39,085 nucleotides of DNA from an uncultured Mycobacteriaceae bacterium (GCA_902826815.1 CADEGF010000061.1:1-39085), one strand, 5' to 3'; counted from the first letter of the stretch, positions 1 through 9,322 are shown. A program made the numbers and translations. Notes: a model not told the origin generated them from the letters alone.

Positions 1-40
1 GCCCGAGTAGAGGCCTGCGTGGTTGCAGTCTCGACGCGAA

Positions 41-799
41 TTAGTCGTCGCTGTCGAGCAGGGCAGCGACGTCGTCGGGGATGTCGGCGTTGGTGTAGAC
101 GTCCTGCACGTCGTCGCTGTCCTCGAGCGCATCGACCAGCTTCATGATCTTGCGTGCGCCATCGGCGTCCAGCGGCACCGAAACCGACGGCTGAAAGCCG
201 GCCTCGGCCGAGTCGTAGTCGATGCCCGCGTCCTGCAGCGCCGTCCGCACCGCCACCAGATCGCCCGGCTCGCAAATGATTTCAAAACTGTCGTCGAGGT
301 CGTTGATCTCCTCGGCGCCCGCTTCGAGCACCGCGGTCAGTACGTCGTCTTCGGTCAGCTCATTCTTCTCCAGCGTGACGATGCCCTTGCGGGAGAACAG
401 ATACGCCACCGAACCGGGATCGGCCATGTTGCCACCGTTGCGGGTCATGGCGACGCGCACCTCGCCCGCTGCGCGGTTGCGGTTGTCGGTCAGGCATTCG
501 ACGAGCACCGCAACACCGTTGGGCCCGTACCCCTCGTAGGTGATGTTCTGCCAGTCGGCGCCGCCTGCCTCTTCGCCTGCGCCGCGCTTGCGGGCCCGCT
601 CGATGTTGTCATTGGGCACCGAGGTCTTCTTGGCCTTCTGGATGGCGTCATACAGTGTCGGATTGCCTGCCGGATCGCCGCCGCCGGTGCGCGCTGCCAC
701 CTCGATGTTCTTGATCAGCTTGGCGAAGTTCTTACCCCGCCGGGCATCGATGATCGCCTTCTTGTGCTTGGTGGTGGCCCACTTGGAATGGCCGCTCAT
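41..799 (-). CDS. yebC: YebC/PmpR-family protein
   Basis: The 252-residue protein has the family signature at its N-terminus ([15 protein letters not shown]) and continues through the three-domain YebC/PmpR fold, including the conserved YEGYGPNG and GSVAYLF segments and an acidic C-terminus ending in LLDSDD. Family members are cytoplasmic. They have been described as DNA-binding regulators, and more recently as ribosome-associated translation factors that relieve stalling; which role applies here cannot be read from sequence. The ATG is preceded by AAAGAGG. In M. tuberculosis yebC sits next to pdxT, but here about 4 kb of other genes separate them. Length and start match the family well. Confidence 0.95.
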   Translation of the reverse strand: MSGHSKWATTKHKKAIIDARRGKNFAKLIKNIEVAARTGGGDPAGNPTLYDAIQKAKKTSVPNDNIERARKRGAGEEAGGADWQNITYEGYGPNGVAVLVECLTDNRNRAAGEVRVAMTRNGGNMADPGSVAYLFSRKGIVTLEKNELTEDDVLTAVLEAGAEEINDLDDSFEIICEPGDLVAVRTALQDAGIDYDSAEAGFQPSVSVPLDADGARKIMKLVDALEDSDDVQDVYTNADIPDDVAALLDSDD

Positions 800-878
800 G
801 CGTGTACTACCTCTTTCACTACTGCGTCATCCGCTACTGCCGAAGTCCGATCAACGAGTCTACGTGGAGGTTTATGCC

Positions 879-1193
879 CTACGGCGCCGCGTCGGGCGGC
901 GTCAGTGCCACGATCCGGTATCCGACGCCCGCGGGCCAGCCGAGGTGGCCGCGCAGATGCACCTGTATCCACGTCACCGGGGCACCCGACGGGTCGTCGG
1001 TGAACGTGGCGCCCGCATCGACGATCGCTGCCGTCTCGCCGGAGCCTCGTAGCAGTACCGATATCTCGGGCTTGCCGTCGAACCACACGGCGCCGACGTA
1101 TTCGGTGCGCCGCGCCTCTCCACCGGCCGCCAACCGCACGAGCGTGTCGATGCGCGGCTGCGTTCGACCTCGACCATCGTCATCGGATCTCAT
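879..1193 (-). CDS. small conserved protein coupled to TetR gene
   Basis: A 104-residue protein starting MRSDDDGRGRTQ. The ATG lies 14 bases inside the 3' end of the upstream TetR gene, which suggests translational coupling. It has no signal peptide or membrane segment. The middle reads like a beta-rich domain (EYVGAVWFDGKPEISVLL, then VTWIQVHLRGH). I do not recognise the family. A competing frame begins with an ATGA overlap at 1183, but its translation is arginine/serine-rich with no protein-like pattern, so this frame was chosen. The in-frame extension upstream to 1241 looks like antisense of TetR coding sequence. Co-expression with the repressor is inferred from the overlap; function is unknown. 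Confidence 0.6.
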   Translation of the reverse strand: MRSDDDGRGRTQPRIDTLVRLAAGGEARRTEYVGAVWFDGKPEISVLLRGSGETAAIVDAGATFTDDPSGAPVTWIQVHLRGHLGWPAGVGYRIVALTPPDAAP

Positions 1194-1779
1194 CCTCGAT
1201 GTAGCGCTGCAGGTTCGGCGCGATCGCCGCGACGAGTTCATCGTCGCTCATCGACGCCAGCGGTTCGATCTTCCAGATGTACCGCATCATCGCCAAGCCC
1301 ATCATCTGCGACGAGATCAAACCGCTTCGCACGGCCCGGTCGCGCTCGTCGGCACCGAGTTGCGACACCCCCATCAAGCTGGCTTCCACCACCCTGCGCA
1401 GTTTCTCGCGGGTGGTCGATTCATGGGCGGCGGTCTGCAGCACCGCCCGCAGAACGGGCCCGATCTCGTCGTCGGCCCACGCTCCGAGCATCAACCGGAG
1501 CAGCGCACTGCCGAGTTCGGGCACGGGGGTGGTCCAGGTCGCCGCGACGCTCTCCAGCCACCTCTGCGGCGGATTGGTCGCCGCGTCGAGCAGACCGTCC
1601 TTCGACCCGAAATAGTGGTAGACGAGCGCCGGGTCGACGTCGGCGGCCCTGGCAACGGCGCGGATGGTGGTGCCCGCCCAGCCGGTGTCAGCGAACGCCT
1701 CGCGCGCCGCAGCCAGAATTCGCGCCGCCAGCACCCCGCGTTCGTCACGCGGTCCGGGGGTGTTCGATTTCGCGGGCAT
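1180..1779 (-). CDS. TetR-family transcriptional repressor
   Basis: The 199-residue protein carries an N-terminal TetR helix-turn-helix at about residues 16-65 (ILAAAREAFADTGWAGTTIR, then VDPALVYHYFGSKDGLL). The C-terminal ligand-binding domain has the LMLGAWADD, LLRRVVEASL-like and LISSQMMGLAMMRYI pattern of the TetR_C (PF17920-type) group common in mycobacteria. It is divergent from the FAD monooxygenase starting at 1876. The 96-bp gap holds two palindromes 22 bp apart that are natural operators, so the repressor most likely controls both its own gene and the monooxygenase. The ligand is unknown; an aromatic or phenolic substrate of the monooxygenase is a plausible inducer (inference). Confidence 0.9.
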   Translation of the reverse strand: MPAKSNTPGPRDERGVLAARILAAAREAFADTGWAGTTIRAVARAADVDPALVYHYFGSKDGLLDAATNPPQRWLESVAATWTTPVPELGSALLRLMLGAWADDEIGPVLRAVLQTAAHESTTREKLRRVVEASLMGVSQLGADERDRAVRSGLISSQMMGLAMMRYIWKIEPLASMSDDELVAAIAPNLQRYIEDEIR

Positions 1780-1811
1780 TGTTCGACCTCGTCGTTAATT
1801 TCCTCTTGCGT

Positions 1812-1847
1812 TGAAACTTGTTTCATCGTAGCGTGAAACTAGTTTCA
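1812..1847. promoter_or_regulatory. tandem TetR operators
   Basis: Two inverted repeats of the form TGAAAC-NN-GTTTCA lie at 1812-1825 (centre TT) and 1834-1847 (centre TA, a perfect 14-bp palindrome). Their centres are 22 bp apart, about two helical turns, so two repressor dimers could bind the same DNA face. They fill the promoter between the divergent TetR gene and FAD monooxygenase. Assignment to this TetR protein is inference from position. Confidence 0.7.
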
Positions 1848-1875
1848 ACGCCACGTGAAAATCAGGAGAACGAGA

Positions 1876-3441
1876 ATGACCACCACCCCGCAGACACCCG
1901 ACGTCGTCGTTGTCGGCGCAGGCCCCGTCGGCCTGGTCGCCGCATGCGAACTCGCCCGCCGAGGCGTGGCCTTCCGGATCATCGACAAGCTGCCCGAGCC
2001 GACGAATGAGTCACGCGCCATCGCGGTGATGTCGCGCAGCCTGGACATGTTCGACCGGATGGGGATCCTGGACGAGCTCGTCGCCACCGGCGTGAAGGCG
2101 ACGAATATGCGCCTGATGAGCGGCGACAGTCAACTGGCCCAGGTCAAGTTCAGCGGGGTCGACAGCGCGTTCCCATACTCGCTTCTGACCGCGCAGACCG
2201 AGACCGAGCGGGTGCTCACCGAACAACTCGGCCGATTCGGCGTCATGATCGACCGCGGCGTCGAACTCGTCGAGCTGAGCCAGCACGACACCGACGTCCA
2301 CCTGAGCCTGCGACATGCCGACGGCGCAACGGAAGAGGTCACCACGTCGTTCGTCGTCGCCGCCGACGGCGCTCGCAGCACGGTGCGCCATCTGGTGGAC
2401 ACCAGACTCGCCGGGTCGTTCCATGGCGAACGGTTCATTCTGGGCGACTGCGACGCCCAGCACGATATGGACGCCGAATCCATGTACACCGTCTTCTCCC
2501 CCGCAGGCACGGTGATCATGATGCCGATGCGCGGCGGCCGCGCACGCTTGATGGCACAGATCCACGACGCTCCCGGCGCGCCGCTGAACCTGCATCCCAC
2601 GCAGGACGAGCTGCAGCGGATTCTCGACGAGCGGGTCGGCGGCGTCACGATCAGCGGTAGCCACTGGCTGACCTGCTTCGAGATTCACCACGGCCAGGTG
2701 GCCGAATATCGGCACGGTCGGGTGTTCCTCGCCGGCGACGCGGCCCACATCCACAGCCCGGCGGGCGGACAGGGCATGAACACCGGAATGCAGGACGCCT
2801 TCAACCTGGCGTGGAAACTGGCCGCAGCCGTGCGGGGCGAGGGTGGTCAGGCACTGCTCGACAGCTACCACGCCGAGCGTCATCCCGTCGCCGAGAAGGT
2901 GATCGCATTCGCCGGCAACCTGACCAAGGCGGGCACGCTGCGCGGCGGCGCACGCGTGGTGCGCAACGCGATCCTGCGAGTGGTCGGCAGCATTCCCGCG
3001 GTCGGCGAGAAGATGGCCGGCATCGTCGAGGAGATCGAGGTCGCTTACCCGGACAGCCCAATCGTCGTCTCCACCGCGCGGCACGCGAAAATCACTGCCG
3101 GTCAGCATCTTCCGCATATCGACGATGCAGACATCCAGAAGCAGCTGGCGCGGGTGTGCGGTCCGGACAACACCGGCCACGCCGTGCTCACGGTGACCGC
3201 GGGCAAGCCTGCACCGGCGGCGGGTCCAGCCGGGCAGCTACAGGTTCTCGTCACCTCCGATGACACTCCCGTCGGCGGCTACGACGCCGTCATCGCCGAT
3301 CCTGCTTGCCTGGTCACCGAGCGTTACGGTCTGCGCGAGGGAGCACGCGTCGTGGTCCGACCGGACGGGTATATCGGCGCTGTCGCCGAACTCGACGACC
3401 GCAGCGCTGTCGCCGACTACTTCGCGCAGATCGCGCGCTGA
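1876..3441 (+). CDS. FAD-dependent aromatic-ring monooxygenase
   Basis: A 521-residue class A flavoprotein monooxygenase of the PheA/TfdB/MhpA type. The N-terminal Rossmann fingerprint GAGPVGL is at residues 14-20, the ADGARS motif follows near residue 170, and the GD motif is in RVFLAGDAAHIHSPAGGQG. The last ~120 residues resemble the thioredoxin-like C-terminal domain of phenol hydroxylases. The start at 1876 (ATGACC) has AGGAGA nine bases upstream; an in-frame ATG at 1855 lacks a ribosome site and sits just past the operators. The family hydroxylates phenolic rings using NAD(P)H and O2. The substrate is unknown. Control by the divergent TetR is likely. Confidence 0.88.
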   Translation: MTTTPQTPDVVVVGAGPVGLVAACELARRGVAFRIIDKLPEPTNESRAIAVMSRSLDMFDRMGILDELVATGVKATNMRLMSGDSQLAQVKFSGVDSAFPYSLLTAQTETERVLTEQLGRFGVMIDRGVELVELSQHDTDVHLSLRHADGATEEVTTSFVVAADGARSTVRHLVDTRLAGSFHGERFILGDCDAQHDMDAESMYTVFSPAGTVIMMPMRGGRARLMAQIHDAPGAPLNLHPTQDELQRILDERVGGVTISGSHWLTCFEIHHGQVAEYRHGRVFLAGDAAHIHSPAGGQGMNTGMQDAFNLAWKLAAAVRGEGGQALLDSYHAERHPVAEKVIAFAGNLTKAGTLRGGARVVRNAILRVVGSIPAVGEKMAGIVEEIEVAYPDSPIVVSTARHAKITAGQHLPHIDDADIQKQLARVCGPDNTGHAVLTVTAGKPAPAAGPAGQLQVLVTSDDTPVGGYDAVIADPACLVTERYGLREGARVVVRPDGYIGAVAELDDRSAVADYFAQIAR

Positions 3442-3600
3442 CCGTGTACACCGACAACGCCATTTAGGTAACGCCGCCCTTCGGTGAGCAATTTTTCAGG
3501 CTGCCTTTGAATTGACTTTGAAATTAATCACTGACGCAGACGCACGTTTGCTGAATTGCTACTCTGCATAAATGCCCCCGCCGCGCCAAATCAGTCGCCA

Positions 3601-4737
3601 ATGAACACGGCGCAACGATGGTGGCGCGGCCTTGATCACTACTACTGGTTGACCGCGTTCCTCGCCGCTCGAGGTCTCCAGCAGACGACATCGCGCCTGG
3701 TTGCGCTGGTCATCTTCGCGATGGGCACCATCTCCCTGACGCTGATCTGGAGCCCGAGCGGCCCGCACGGGCTCACCGGCCGCACTCTGGCGGTCCTCGT
3801 CTCAGTATGTTGCTGGGGAATGGCAATTTTATGGCTGCGCAGCCGGTGGCCGACGATCTTGGAATCCCGATTCTGTGTGTGCGTGGGATCGGTCTGCATT
3901 GCCGTCTCGTGTCTCATCCAGGCTGACGCGCTGACAGGTCTGTTCGGCGCGACCGCATTCACACTGGTTGCGATTTACGCCGCCGTTTTTCACACCACCC
4001 GGTGGCTGGGGATCACCTGGGTGGTCACCTGCGTCACGCTGGCCGTGCTCGCGGTCAGGCTGGCGCCGGTCAGCATCGCGTTCGCCATTTCGTCGGTGCT
4101 GTTGGTGGGATTCATCGTCATGTTCGTCTCGCTCACCGGCCGGGCCGCTATCTGGCTCGTGGACGCCGACATCCTGCACGAGAACTTCGAGCCCCTCACC
4201 GGGATGTTCAACCGCGACGGCTTCTATGAGAAGGCGACGACGCTGCTGGCATCGCGCAGCCGCGGCGACGACCGGTTCGTGGCCATCTCCGTGATCAACC
4301 TGGACAGCTTCTCGTTGGTGGGTGAGTTCTCCGGGGTCAGCGGGTCCAACCGGGCCAGGGTCGAGATCGCCGCACGCCTGCGCGAAACGGCGCGACGCGA
4401 TGCGGTGCTCGCACACGTCGCCGATTCCGAGTTCGTGATCGCCGATCTCTTCGAAAGCAACGACGCGTCCGCGCTGATCGAGCGTGTCCGCGGCACGATC
4501 TCGGGAGCGCCGTCACGCCTGTCGGCCAGCATCGGGGTGGTGACCACGCCGCTGCAGCCGCTGGTGCAAATGCCCCCCCACGATGTGCTCGACGAACTCA
4601 TGTCGATCGCCACCAACGCCATGTACGAGTCACGCAAGGCCGGCGGCAATCAGGTCACCTACGTCAGAAACCCCTCGCTCACGGTCCTCGACGATCCGGG
4701 CACCGACGACTGGTTCGAAAACGAGGAACTCGCCTAG
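3601..4737 (+). CDS. membrane protein with degenerate GGDEF domain
   Basis: The first ~190 residues hold five or six hydrophobic segments (for example LVALVIFAMGTISLTLIW and SIAFAISSVLLVGFIVMF). A GGDEF-type domain of ~160 residues follows, beginning LTGMFNRDGFYEKA, which corresponds to the usual LTGLxNR entry. The signature loop reads HVADSEF instead of RxGGDEF, so both glycines and the metal/phosphate-binding Asp are changed. Diguanylate cyclase activity is therefore unlikely, and the protein may act as a nucleotide sensor or scaffold. The start is taken at ATG 3601; a TTG at 3556 would add 15 residues. No clear Shine-Dalgarno sequence is visible for either. Confidence 0.75.
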   Translation: MNTAQRWWRGLDHYYWLTAFLAARGLQQTTSRLVALVIFAMGTISLTLIWSPSGPHGLTGRTLAVLVSVCCWGMAILWLRSRWPTILESRFCVCVGSVCIAVSCLIQADALTGLFGATAFTLVAIYAAVFHTTRWLGITWVVTCVTLAVLAVRLAPVSIAFAISSVLLVGFIVMFVSLTGRAAIWLVDADILHENFEPLTGMFNRDGFYEKATTLLASRSRGDDRFVAISVINLDSFSLVGEFSGVSGSNRARVEIAARLRETARRDAVLAHVADSEFVIADLFESNDASALIERVRGTISGAPSRLSASIGVVTTPLQPLVQMPPHDVLDELMSIATNAMYESRKAGGNQVTYVRNPSLTVLDDPGTDDWFENEELA

Positions 4738-4738
4738 C

Positions 4739-5335
4739 TCAAAGGCGACCCGTGACCATGTCGACGAACAGCCGATGGATGCGGCGGTCGCCGGTCATCT
4801 CGGGGTGAAACGCCGTCGCGAGCATCTTGTCCTCGCGGACGGCGACGATGTGATCGCCTGCCCGGCCCAGCACCCGCACGTCGGGACCGACGCGTTCCAC
4901 CCACGGCGCGCGGATGAACACCGCGTGCACAGGACCGTCGAGCCCTTCGAAGTCGATATCGCCTTCGAACGAGTCGACCTGGCGACCAAAGGCGTTGCGC
5001 CGCACGGTCATATCGATTCCCTTGAGCGGTGCCGCATCGCGGCCCGGGGTGCCTGCGTCCAGTATCTCGCTGGCCAGCAGGATCATCCCTGCGCACGAAC
5101 CGTAGGCGGGCATGCCCTCGGCGAGCCTGGCCCGCAGCGGTTCGAGCAGTTCCAGTTCACGCAGCAGGTGGGTCATCGTGGTGGACTCCCCGCCGGGGAT
5201 GACCAGTGCATCGACCGAGTCGAGTTCGTCGCGGCGCCGGACCGTGAACGCCTCGGCGTCCGCTTCGCGCAGTGCGGCCAGGTGCTCGCGGGTATCGCCC
5301 TGCAACGCCAGCACCCCGACGCGGGGGGCGCTCAC
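4739..5335 (-). CDS. pdxT: pyridoxal 5'-phosphate synthase glutaminase subunit
   Basis: The 198-residue class I-type glutamine amidotransferase supplies ammonia to PdxS for de novo pyridoxal 5'-phosphate synthesis. Visible motifs are the PGGES oxyanion segment at 47-51, the nucleophile in GSCAGM (Cys81), and the His177/Glu179 pair in FHPEMT. The GTG start at 5335 overlaps the stop of the upstream tesB gene as GTGA, and the protein beginning [12 protein letters not shown] matches the family N-terminus. A longer in-frame extension to 5515 runs antisense-like through tesB and was rejected. pdxS lies one gene upstream in the same apparent operon, as in M. tuberculosis. Confidence 0.95.
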   Translation of the reverse strand: MSAPRVGVLALQGDTREHLAALREADAEAFTVRRRDELDSVDALVIPGGESTTMTHLLRELELLEPLRARLAEGMPAYGSCAGMILLASEILDAGTPGRDAAPLKGIDMTVRRNAFGRQVDSFEGDIDFEGLDGPVHAVFIRAPWVERVGPDVRVLGRAGDHIVAVREDKMLATAFHPEMTGDRRIHRLFVDMVTGRL

Positions 5336-6180
5336 TTGCGCGCCGACGTGAAGTCGCGCCTGTAGCGGGTCAACCCCTCCTGCATGACCGCCGCCACCAT
5401 TTCGCCGGACTGGGTGAAGATCTTGCCCTGACACAGCGACCTGCCCCCGGAGGACGACGGTGACGACTGGTCGTAGAGCAGCCATTCGTCGGCGCGGAAC
5501 GGGCGCATGAACCACATCGCGTGATCAAGCGAGGCCACCATCAGATGCTTGCGTTCCTCGAGGTGAGTCACCTGCGCCGAACCCAACAGCGTGAGGTCGC
5601 TCATGTAAGCCAGCGCGCAGATGTGCAGCACCGGATCGTCGGGCAACGGGTCGCGGTGCCGGAACCACACCTGCTGTTGGGAGGCCTTGCCCGGCAGAAG
5701 CTTGAGTTCGTCGCGCGGCACGATGCGGACATCCCACTCGGCGAACTGCTGAAAACCGGCGTCGTCGAACACCCCGCCCTTCGAGATGAAGTTGGGAAGG
5801 TCGTCGGGCGGAACCGCGAACGGAGCGGCGTCCTGATGCTCGATGCCGCTCTGATCGGACTGGAACGACGCCGACATCGAGAAGATGGTTTCGCCGTGCT
5901 GGATCGCGTTGACGCGACGGGTGACGAAGGAGCCGCCATCGCGGAGCCGTTCGACGATGAAGACTGTGGACGCCTGTGCGTCGCCCGGCCGCAGGAAGTA
6001 TCCGTGCAGCGAGTGCACCTGGAAGTTCGAATCGACGGTGCGCACCGCCGACACCAGGGACTGGCCCGCTACGTGCCCACCGAATGTTCTTTGCAGAAAG
6101 CCCGATTCGGGGCTGAACACGCCACCGCGGTAGATGTTGACCTCGAGTTGTTCGAGACCAAGGATCTCCTCGATCGCCAT
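5332..6180 (-). CDS. tesB: acyl-CoA thioesterase II
   Basis: The 282-residue protein is a double-hotdog thioesterase of the TesB family. The first hotdog contains [15 protein letters not shown] and the second [22 protein letters not shown], followed by [12 protein letters not shown], all typical of TesB. It hydrolyses acyl-CoA to free acid and CoA in the cytoplasm. It sits between pdxS and pdxT and overlaps pdxT by four bases (GTGA); the same gene order occurs in M. tuberculosis, where it is called tesB2. The link between a thioesterase and vitamin B6 synthesis is only positional. ATG 6180 begins the conserved [15 protein letters not shown] start. Confidence 0.93.
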   Translation of the reverse strand: MAIEEILGLEQLEVNIYRGGVFSPESGFLQRTFGGHVAGQSLVSAVRTVDSNFQVHSLHGYFLRPGDAQASTVFIVERLRDGGSFVTRRVNAIQHGETIFSMSASFQSDQSGIEHQDAAPFAVPPDDLPNFISKGGVFDDAGFQQFAEWDVRIVPRDELKLLPGKASQQQVWFRHRDPLPDDPVLHICALAYMSDLTLLGSAQVTHLEERKHLMVASLDHAMWFMRPFRADEWLLYDQSSPSSSGGRSLCQGKIFTQSGEMVAAVMQEGLTRYRRDFTSARK

Positions 6181-6191
6181 GAATGAAGTAT

Positions 6192-7103
6192 TTACCAGCC
6201 GCGCTCGGCGAGTCGGTGCGGGGCGGCGATGTCCTCGACGTTGATGCCCACCATGGCCTCGCCGAGCCCGCGCGACACCTTGGCAAGCACGTCGGGGTCG
6301 TCGTAGAAGGTGGTGGCCTTCACGATCGCGGCACCCCGCTCGGCGGGATTGCCGGACTTGAAGATCCCAGAGCCGACGAACACCCCCTCGGCACCGAGTT
6401 GCATCATCATCGCCGCATCAGCAGGCGTTGCAATACCGCCCGCGGTGAACATCGTGACGGGAAGCTTGCCCGCGCGAGCGACCTCGGCGACCAGATCGTA
6501 GGGCGCCTGCAATTCCTTGGCCGCGACGAACAACTCATCCTCGGACAGCGATGTCAGCCTGCGGATCTCCCCGCCGATGGCCCGCATGTGCGTGGTCGCG
6601 TTGGACACATCACCAGTGCCCGCCTCGCCCTTGGAGCGGATCATCGCCGCACCCTCGGTGATGCGGCGCAACGCCTCACCCAAGTTCGTCGCGCCGCACA
6701 CGAACGGCACGGTGAACTTCCACTTGTCGATGTGGTTGGCATAGTCGGCAGGAGTGAGCACCTCAGACTCGTCGACATAATCCACCCCGAGGCTCTGCAG
6801 AATCTGCGCCTCGACGAAGTGCCCGATGCGCGCCTTGGCCATCACCGGAATGGTCACCGCGGCGATGATGCCCTCGATCATGTCGGGGTCGCTCATCCGC
6901 GACACCCCACCCTGGGCGCGAATGTCGGCAGGCACGCGTTCCAGCGCCATCACCGCGACGGCCCCAGCGCCCTCGGCGATCCGCGCCTGCTCAGGGGTAA
7001 CGACGTCCATGATCACGCCGCCCTTGAGCATCTCGGCCATGCCACGCTTGACCCGCGCGGTGCCGGTCTGTGCCGACCCGTTCGATCCAGCTGCGGTTTC
7101 CAC
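6192..7103 (-). CDS. pdxS: pyridoxal 5'-phosphate synthase lyase subunit
   Basis: The 303-residue TIM-barrel protein builds pyridoxal phosphate from ribose 5-phosphate, glyceraldehyde 3-phosphate and PdxT-derived ammonia. It shows the family blocks [20 protein letters not shown], the lysine in [14 protein letters not shown], the second catalytic lysine in [12 protein letters not shown], and the phosphate-binding [10 protein letters not shown] and [11 protein letters not shown]. The GTG at 7103 is chosen because GGAGGAG lies seven bases upstream, and the product then matches the ~300-residue family length. An in-frame ATG at 7151 would add 16 unconserved residues. pdxH and the PPE gene found nearby in M. 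tuberculosis are absent here. Confidence 0.95.
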   Translation of the reverse strand: METAAGSNGSAQTGTARVKRGMAEMLKGGVIMDVVTPEQARIAEGAGAVAVMALERVPADIRAQGGVSRMSDPDMIEGIIAAVTIPVMAKARIGHFVEAQILQSLGVDYVDESEVLTPADYANHIDKWKFTVPFVCGATNLGEALRRITEGAAMIRSKGEAGTGDVSNATTHMRAIGGEIRRLTSLSEDELFVAAKELQAPYDLVAEVARAGKLPVTMFTAGGIATPADAAMMMQLGAEGVFVGSGIFKSGNPAERGAAIVKATTFYDDPDVLAKVSRGLGEAMVGINVEDIAAPHRLAERGW

Positions 7104-7169
7104 TGCTATCTCCTCCAAATCGCTACGGAACCAGTCTATAAGGGACGGCAAATCCGTTAAATCCGCACA

Positions 7170-8198
7170 TCATCGGATCGACTGCAACTGACGCTGCGGT
7201 CCCACACCTTGGGCGTCGGCCAGCGCGTTAGCCTCCGAAAGCAACTCGCCGAGCTGTAGCGGATACACGGTCTCCCCTTTGGCGACCAGCTCATCCATCA
7301 TTGTCGCATCGCACCAGCGGTGCCCATGGATATAGCGATGTTCCAGCGCAGTCCTGCCCGCCGCCACCGGTTCGAAGCGGCCGGTGCGATACACGAAGAA
7401 CATCTCCTCGCTGCGGATGATGGACCCGTTGAAGTCGAAGACGGCATCCCGTCGCCATACCGGCCCGATCATGTCGGCCTGCGGCGCGCGCAGACCGGTC
7501 TCCTCGGCCACCTCGCGCACCGCGGCCTCCGCCAGCGTCTCCCCCGGCTGGACCGCACCGCCCACCGTGAACCACCAGCGCGGCGCTTCCGACCCGTCCG
7601 GTCTAGCCGGATCCGACCCGCAGAACAGCAGCACCGCCCCGGCCTCGTCGAGCAGCACCACCCGGGCCGACGTGCGGCGGCTGACCACACCGGCGTCACG
7701 GTCGGCCTGTTCCGCTATCTCGAAATAGGTTGGCAGCGCGGCGGTTCCACCGAGGCGAAGCAATCGCACCGCGGGTCGCTCCCGCAGCGCCAACGTATCG
7801 CGCACAGCGTCGTTGTGAAAGCGGCGGCCCAGCGTCACCCGCGCTTCGGCGTCGGCCAGTTCGGCGACCAGGGCCACCGGCAGAGAAGTCGGGTCGACGA
7901 GTGCCAGCGCCCCCGAGAGTTCGTTCTCCGCGGCCTCCCTGCCTGATCTCGGCGCCTGCTCTGCGCTCGCGGCCAACGCCGCGAGGCGCTTGCCTTCCGG
8001 ACCGGCGCCGTAGGCGTCGACGGCGACCGCGCGGGCGACCACGGCGCGTCTGGCGAGCGCCCCGTCGAGCGCCTGCCAGGACAGGTCGTAGCGGACGTGC
8101 AGCCGGTCGAGTCGGTGTGCGGTCTGATACGCCCATGCGCCCACCACAAGCAGCACCGCGAGCAGGACGACGAGGACCGCGATTACCACCGCCGTCAT
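7170..8198 (-). CDS. membrane-anchored Nudix hydrolase
   Basis: A 342-residue protein with one N-terminal transmembrane helix (residues 3-23, VVIAVLVVLLAVLLVVG), a helical ~120-residue region reminiscent of LemA, and a C-terminal Nudix domain. The Nudix box is complete at about 213-236 (GGAVQPGE, then REVAEETGL), so hydrolysis of a nucleoside-diphosphate-linked substrate is likely. The ATG overlaps the pimA stop by one base (TAATG), indicating translational coupling to the PIM genes. A homologue occupies the same position in M. tuberculosis (Rv2609c). Its substrate is not known to me; an envelope precursor such as a CDP- or GDP-linked compound would fit the context (inference). Confidence 0.88.
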   Translation of the reverse strand: MTAVVIAVLVVLLAVLLVVGAWAYQTAHRLDRLHVRYDLSWQALDGALARRAVVARAVAVDAYGAGPEGKRLAALAASAEQAPRSGREAAENELSGALALVDPTSLPVALVAELADAEARVTLGRRFHNDAVRDTLALRERPAVRLLRLGGTAALPTYFEIAEQADRDAGVVSRRTSARVVLLDEAGAVLLFCGSDPARPDGSEAPRWWFTVGGAVQPGETLAEAAVREVAEETGLRAPQADMIGPVWRRDAVFDFNGSIIRSEEMFFVYRTGRFEPVAAGRTALEHRYIHGHRWCDATMMDELVAKGETVYPLQLGELLSEANALADAQGVGPQRQLQSIR

Positions 8199-9322
8199 TA
8201 GCTCGCCACCTGCACCTTGGCGCCTGCCCCGGCGACGGTCTCGTAGACGCGCATGATCTGGCCTGCCACCACCGACCAGTCGTACTGGCGGACGGCCGCG
8301 GTGGCTGCCTCGATGTACCGTCGGCGCGTCGCGTCGTCCTCGAGCACCTCGATGAGGCCTTCGGCGAGCCCGTCGGCGTCGTCCACCGGCACCAGCCGGC
8401 CGGCCCTGCCGTCCTCCAGCACCCGCCGGAACGCGTCGAGGTCGCTGGCCACCACGGCGGTGCGGGCGGCCATCGCCTCGACTAGCACGATGCCGAAACT
8501 CTCGCCGCCGGTGTTCGGCGCGCAGTAGGCGTCGACGCTGCGCAACGCCGACGCCTTCTCCGCATCGTCGACCTGCCCGAGGAAGCGCAGATGCTCGGCG
8601 AGCGGTCCGGCCTCCTCACGCAACTCGTCCTCGTCGCCGCGGCCCACGATCAAGATCTCGATGTCTGAGAACCGCTCGGCAAGTGCGGGCAGCGCACCGA
8701 TCAACACGGCCATCCCCTTGCGCGGTTCGTCGAACCGGCCGAGAAACAACACCGATTTGCCGGGGCGCGGGTATCCGTCCAGCGGCGGCGCCGACGCGAA
8801 CGACTCGACGTCGACGCCGTTGGGGATCTGGACGGCATCGGAGCCGAGCGCCTCCATCTGCCAACGCCTGGCCAGGTCCGACACCGCGATACGACCGACG
8901 ATCTTCTCGTGGAACGGGCGAAGGAGGCCCTGAAAGACGCTGAGCGTCAACGATTTCGTGGTCGAGGTATGGAACGTCGCGACGATCGGGCCCTCGGCCG
9001 CTTGCAACGCCAGCATCGACAGGCTCGGTGCGTTCGGCTCGTGCAAGTGCAGCACGTCGAAGTCCCCTTCGGTCAGCCAGCGCTTGACCTTGCGGTGCGT
9101 GGCCGGGCCGAACCGCAGCCGGGCGACCGAGCCGTTGTACGGGATCGGAACGGCCTTGCCGCCAGACACCACGTAGTCGGGCAACTCGACGTGCGGGGAC
9201 GACGGCGCCAGCACGCTGACCTCGTTCCCCCGCTCCCGCATCACCTCGGCCAGCTGCAGCACATGAGATTGCACGCCGCCGTGGACGTCGAACGAGTACG
9301 GGCACACCATGCCGATGCGCAT
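8198..9322 (-). CDS. pimA: phosphatidylinositol alpha-mannosyltransferase PimA
   Basis: A 374-residue GT4 glycosyltransferase that transfers mannose from GDP-mannose to the 2-position of phosphatidylinositol on the inner membrane face, the first step of PIM, lipomannan and lipoarabinomannan synthesis. The N-terminal GGVQSHVLQLAE loop, the LFLGRFDEPRKG acceptor strand and the nucleotide-binding NTGGESFGIVLVEAMA (E-x7-E) motif are all present. The ATG at 9322 overlaps the patA stop as TGATG. Residues upstream to 9376 belong to the patA reading region and are rejected. M. tuberculosis PimA is 378 residues long, essentially the same. Confidence 0.96.
   Translation of the reverse strand: MRIGMVCPYSFDVHGGVQSHVLQLAEVMRERGNEVSVLAPSSPHVELPDYVVSGGKAVPIPYNGSVARLRFGPATHRKVKRWLTEGDFDVLHLHEPNAPSLSMLALQAAEGPIVATFHTSTTKSLTLSVFQGLLRPFHEKIVGRIAVSDLARRWQMEALGSDAVQIPNGVDVESFASAPPLDGYPRPGKSVLFLGRFDEPRKGMAVLIGALPALAERFSDIEILIVGRGDEDELREEAGPLAEHLRFLGQVDDAEKASALRSVDAYCAPNTGGESFGIVLVEAMAARTAVVASDLDAFRRVLEDGRAGRLVPVDDADGLAEGLIEVLEDDATRRRYIEAATAAVRQYDWSVVAGQIMRVYETVAGAGAKVQVAS

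Noticed and set aside
974-1183. Frame starting with an ATGA overlap at the TetR stop
   Set aside because: Despite the attractive overlap, its Arg/Ser/Pro-rich sequence lacks protein character; the frame from 1193 is better.
2011-3180. 389-codon minus-strand frame opposite the FAD monooxygenase
   Set aside because: The plus strand carries the FAD motifs; the minus translation is low-information.
3505-3532. Promoter with TTGACT (3512-3517) before the GGDEF-like gene
   Set aside because: The stretch is AT-rich, but no acceptable -10 box occurs at 16-18 bases spacing.
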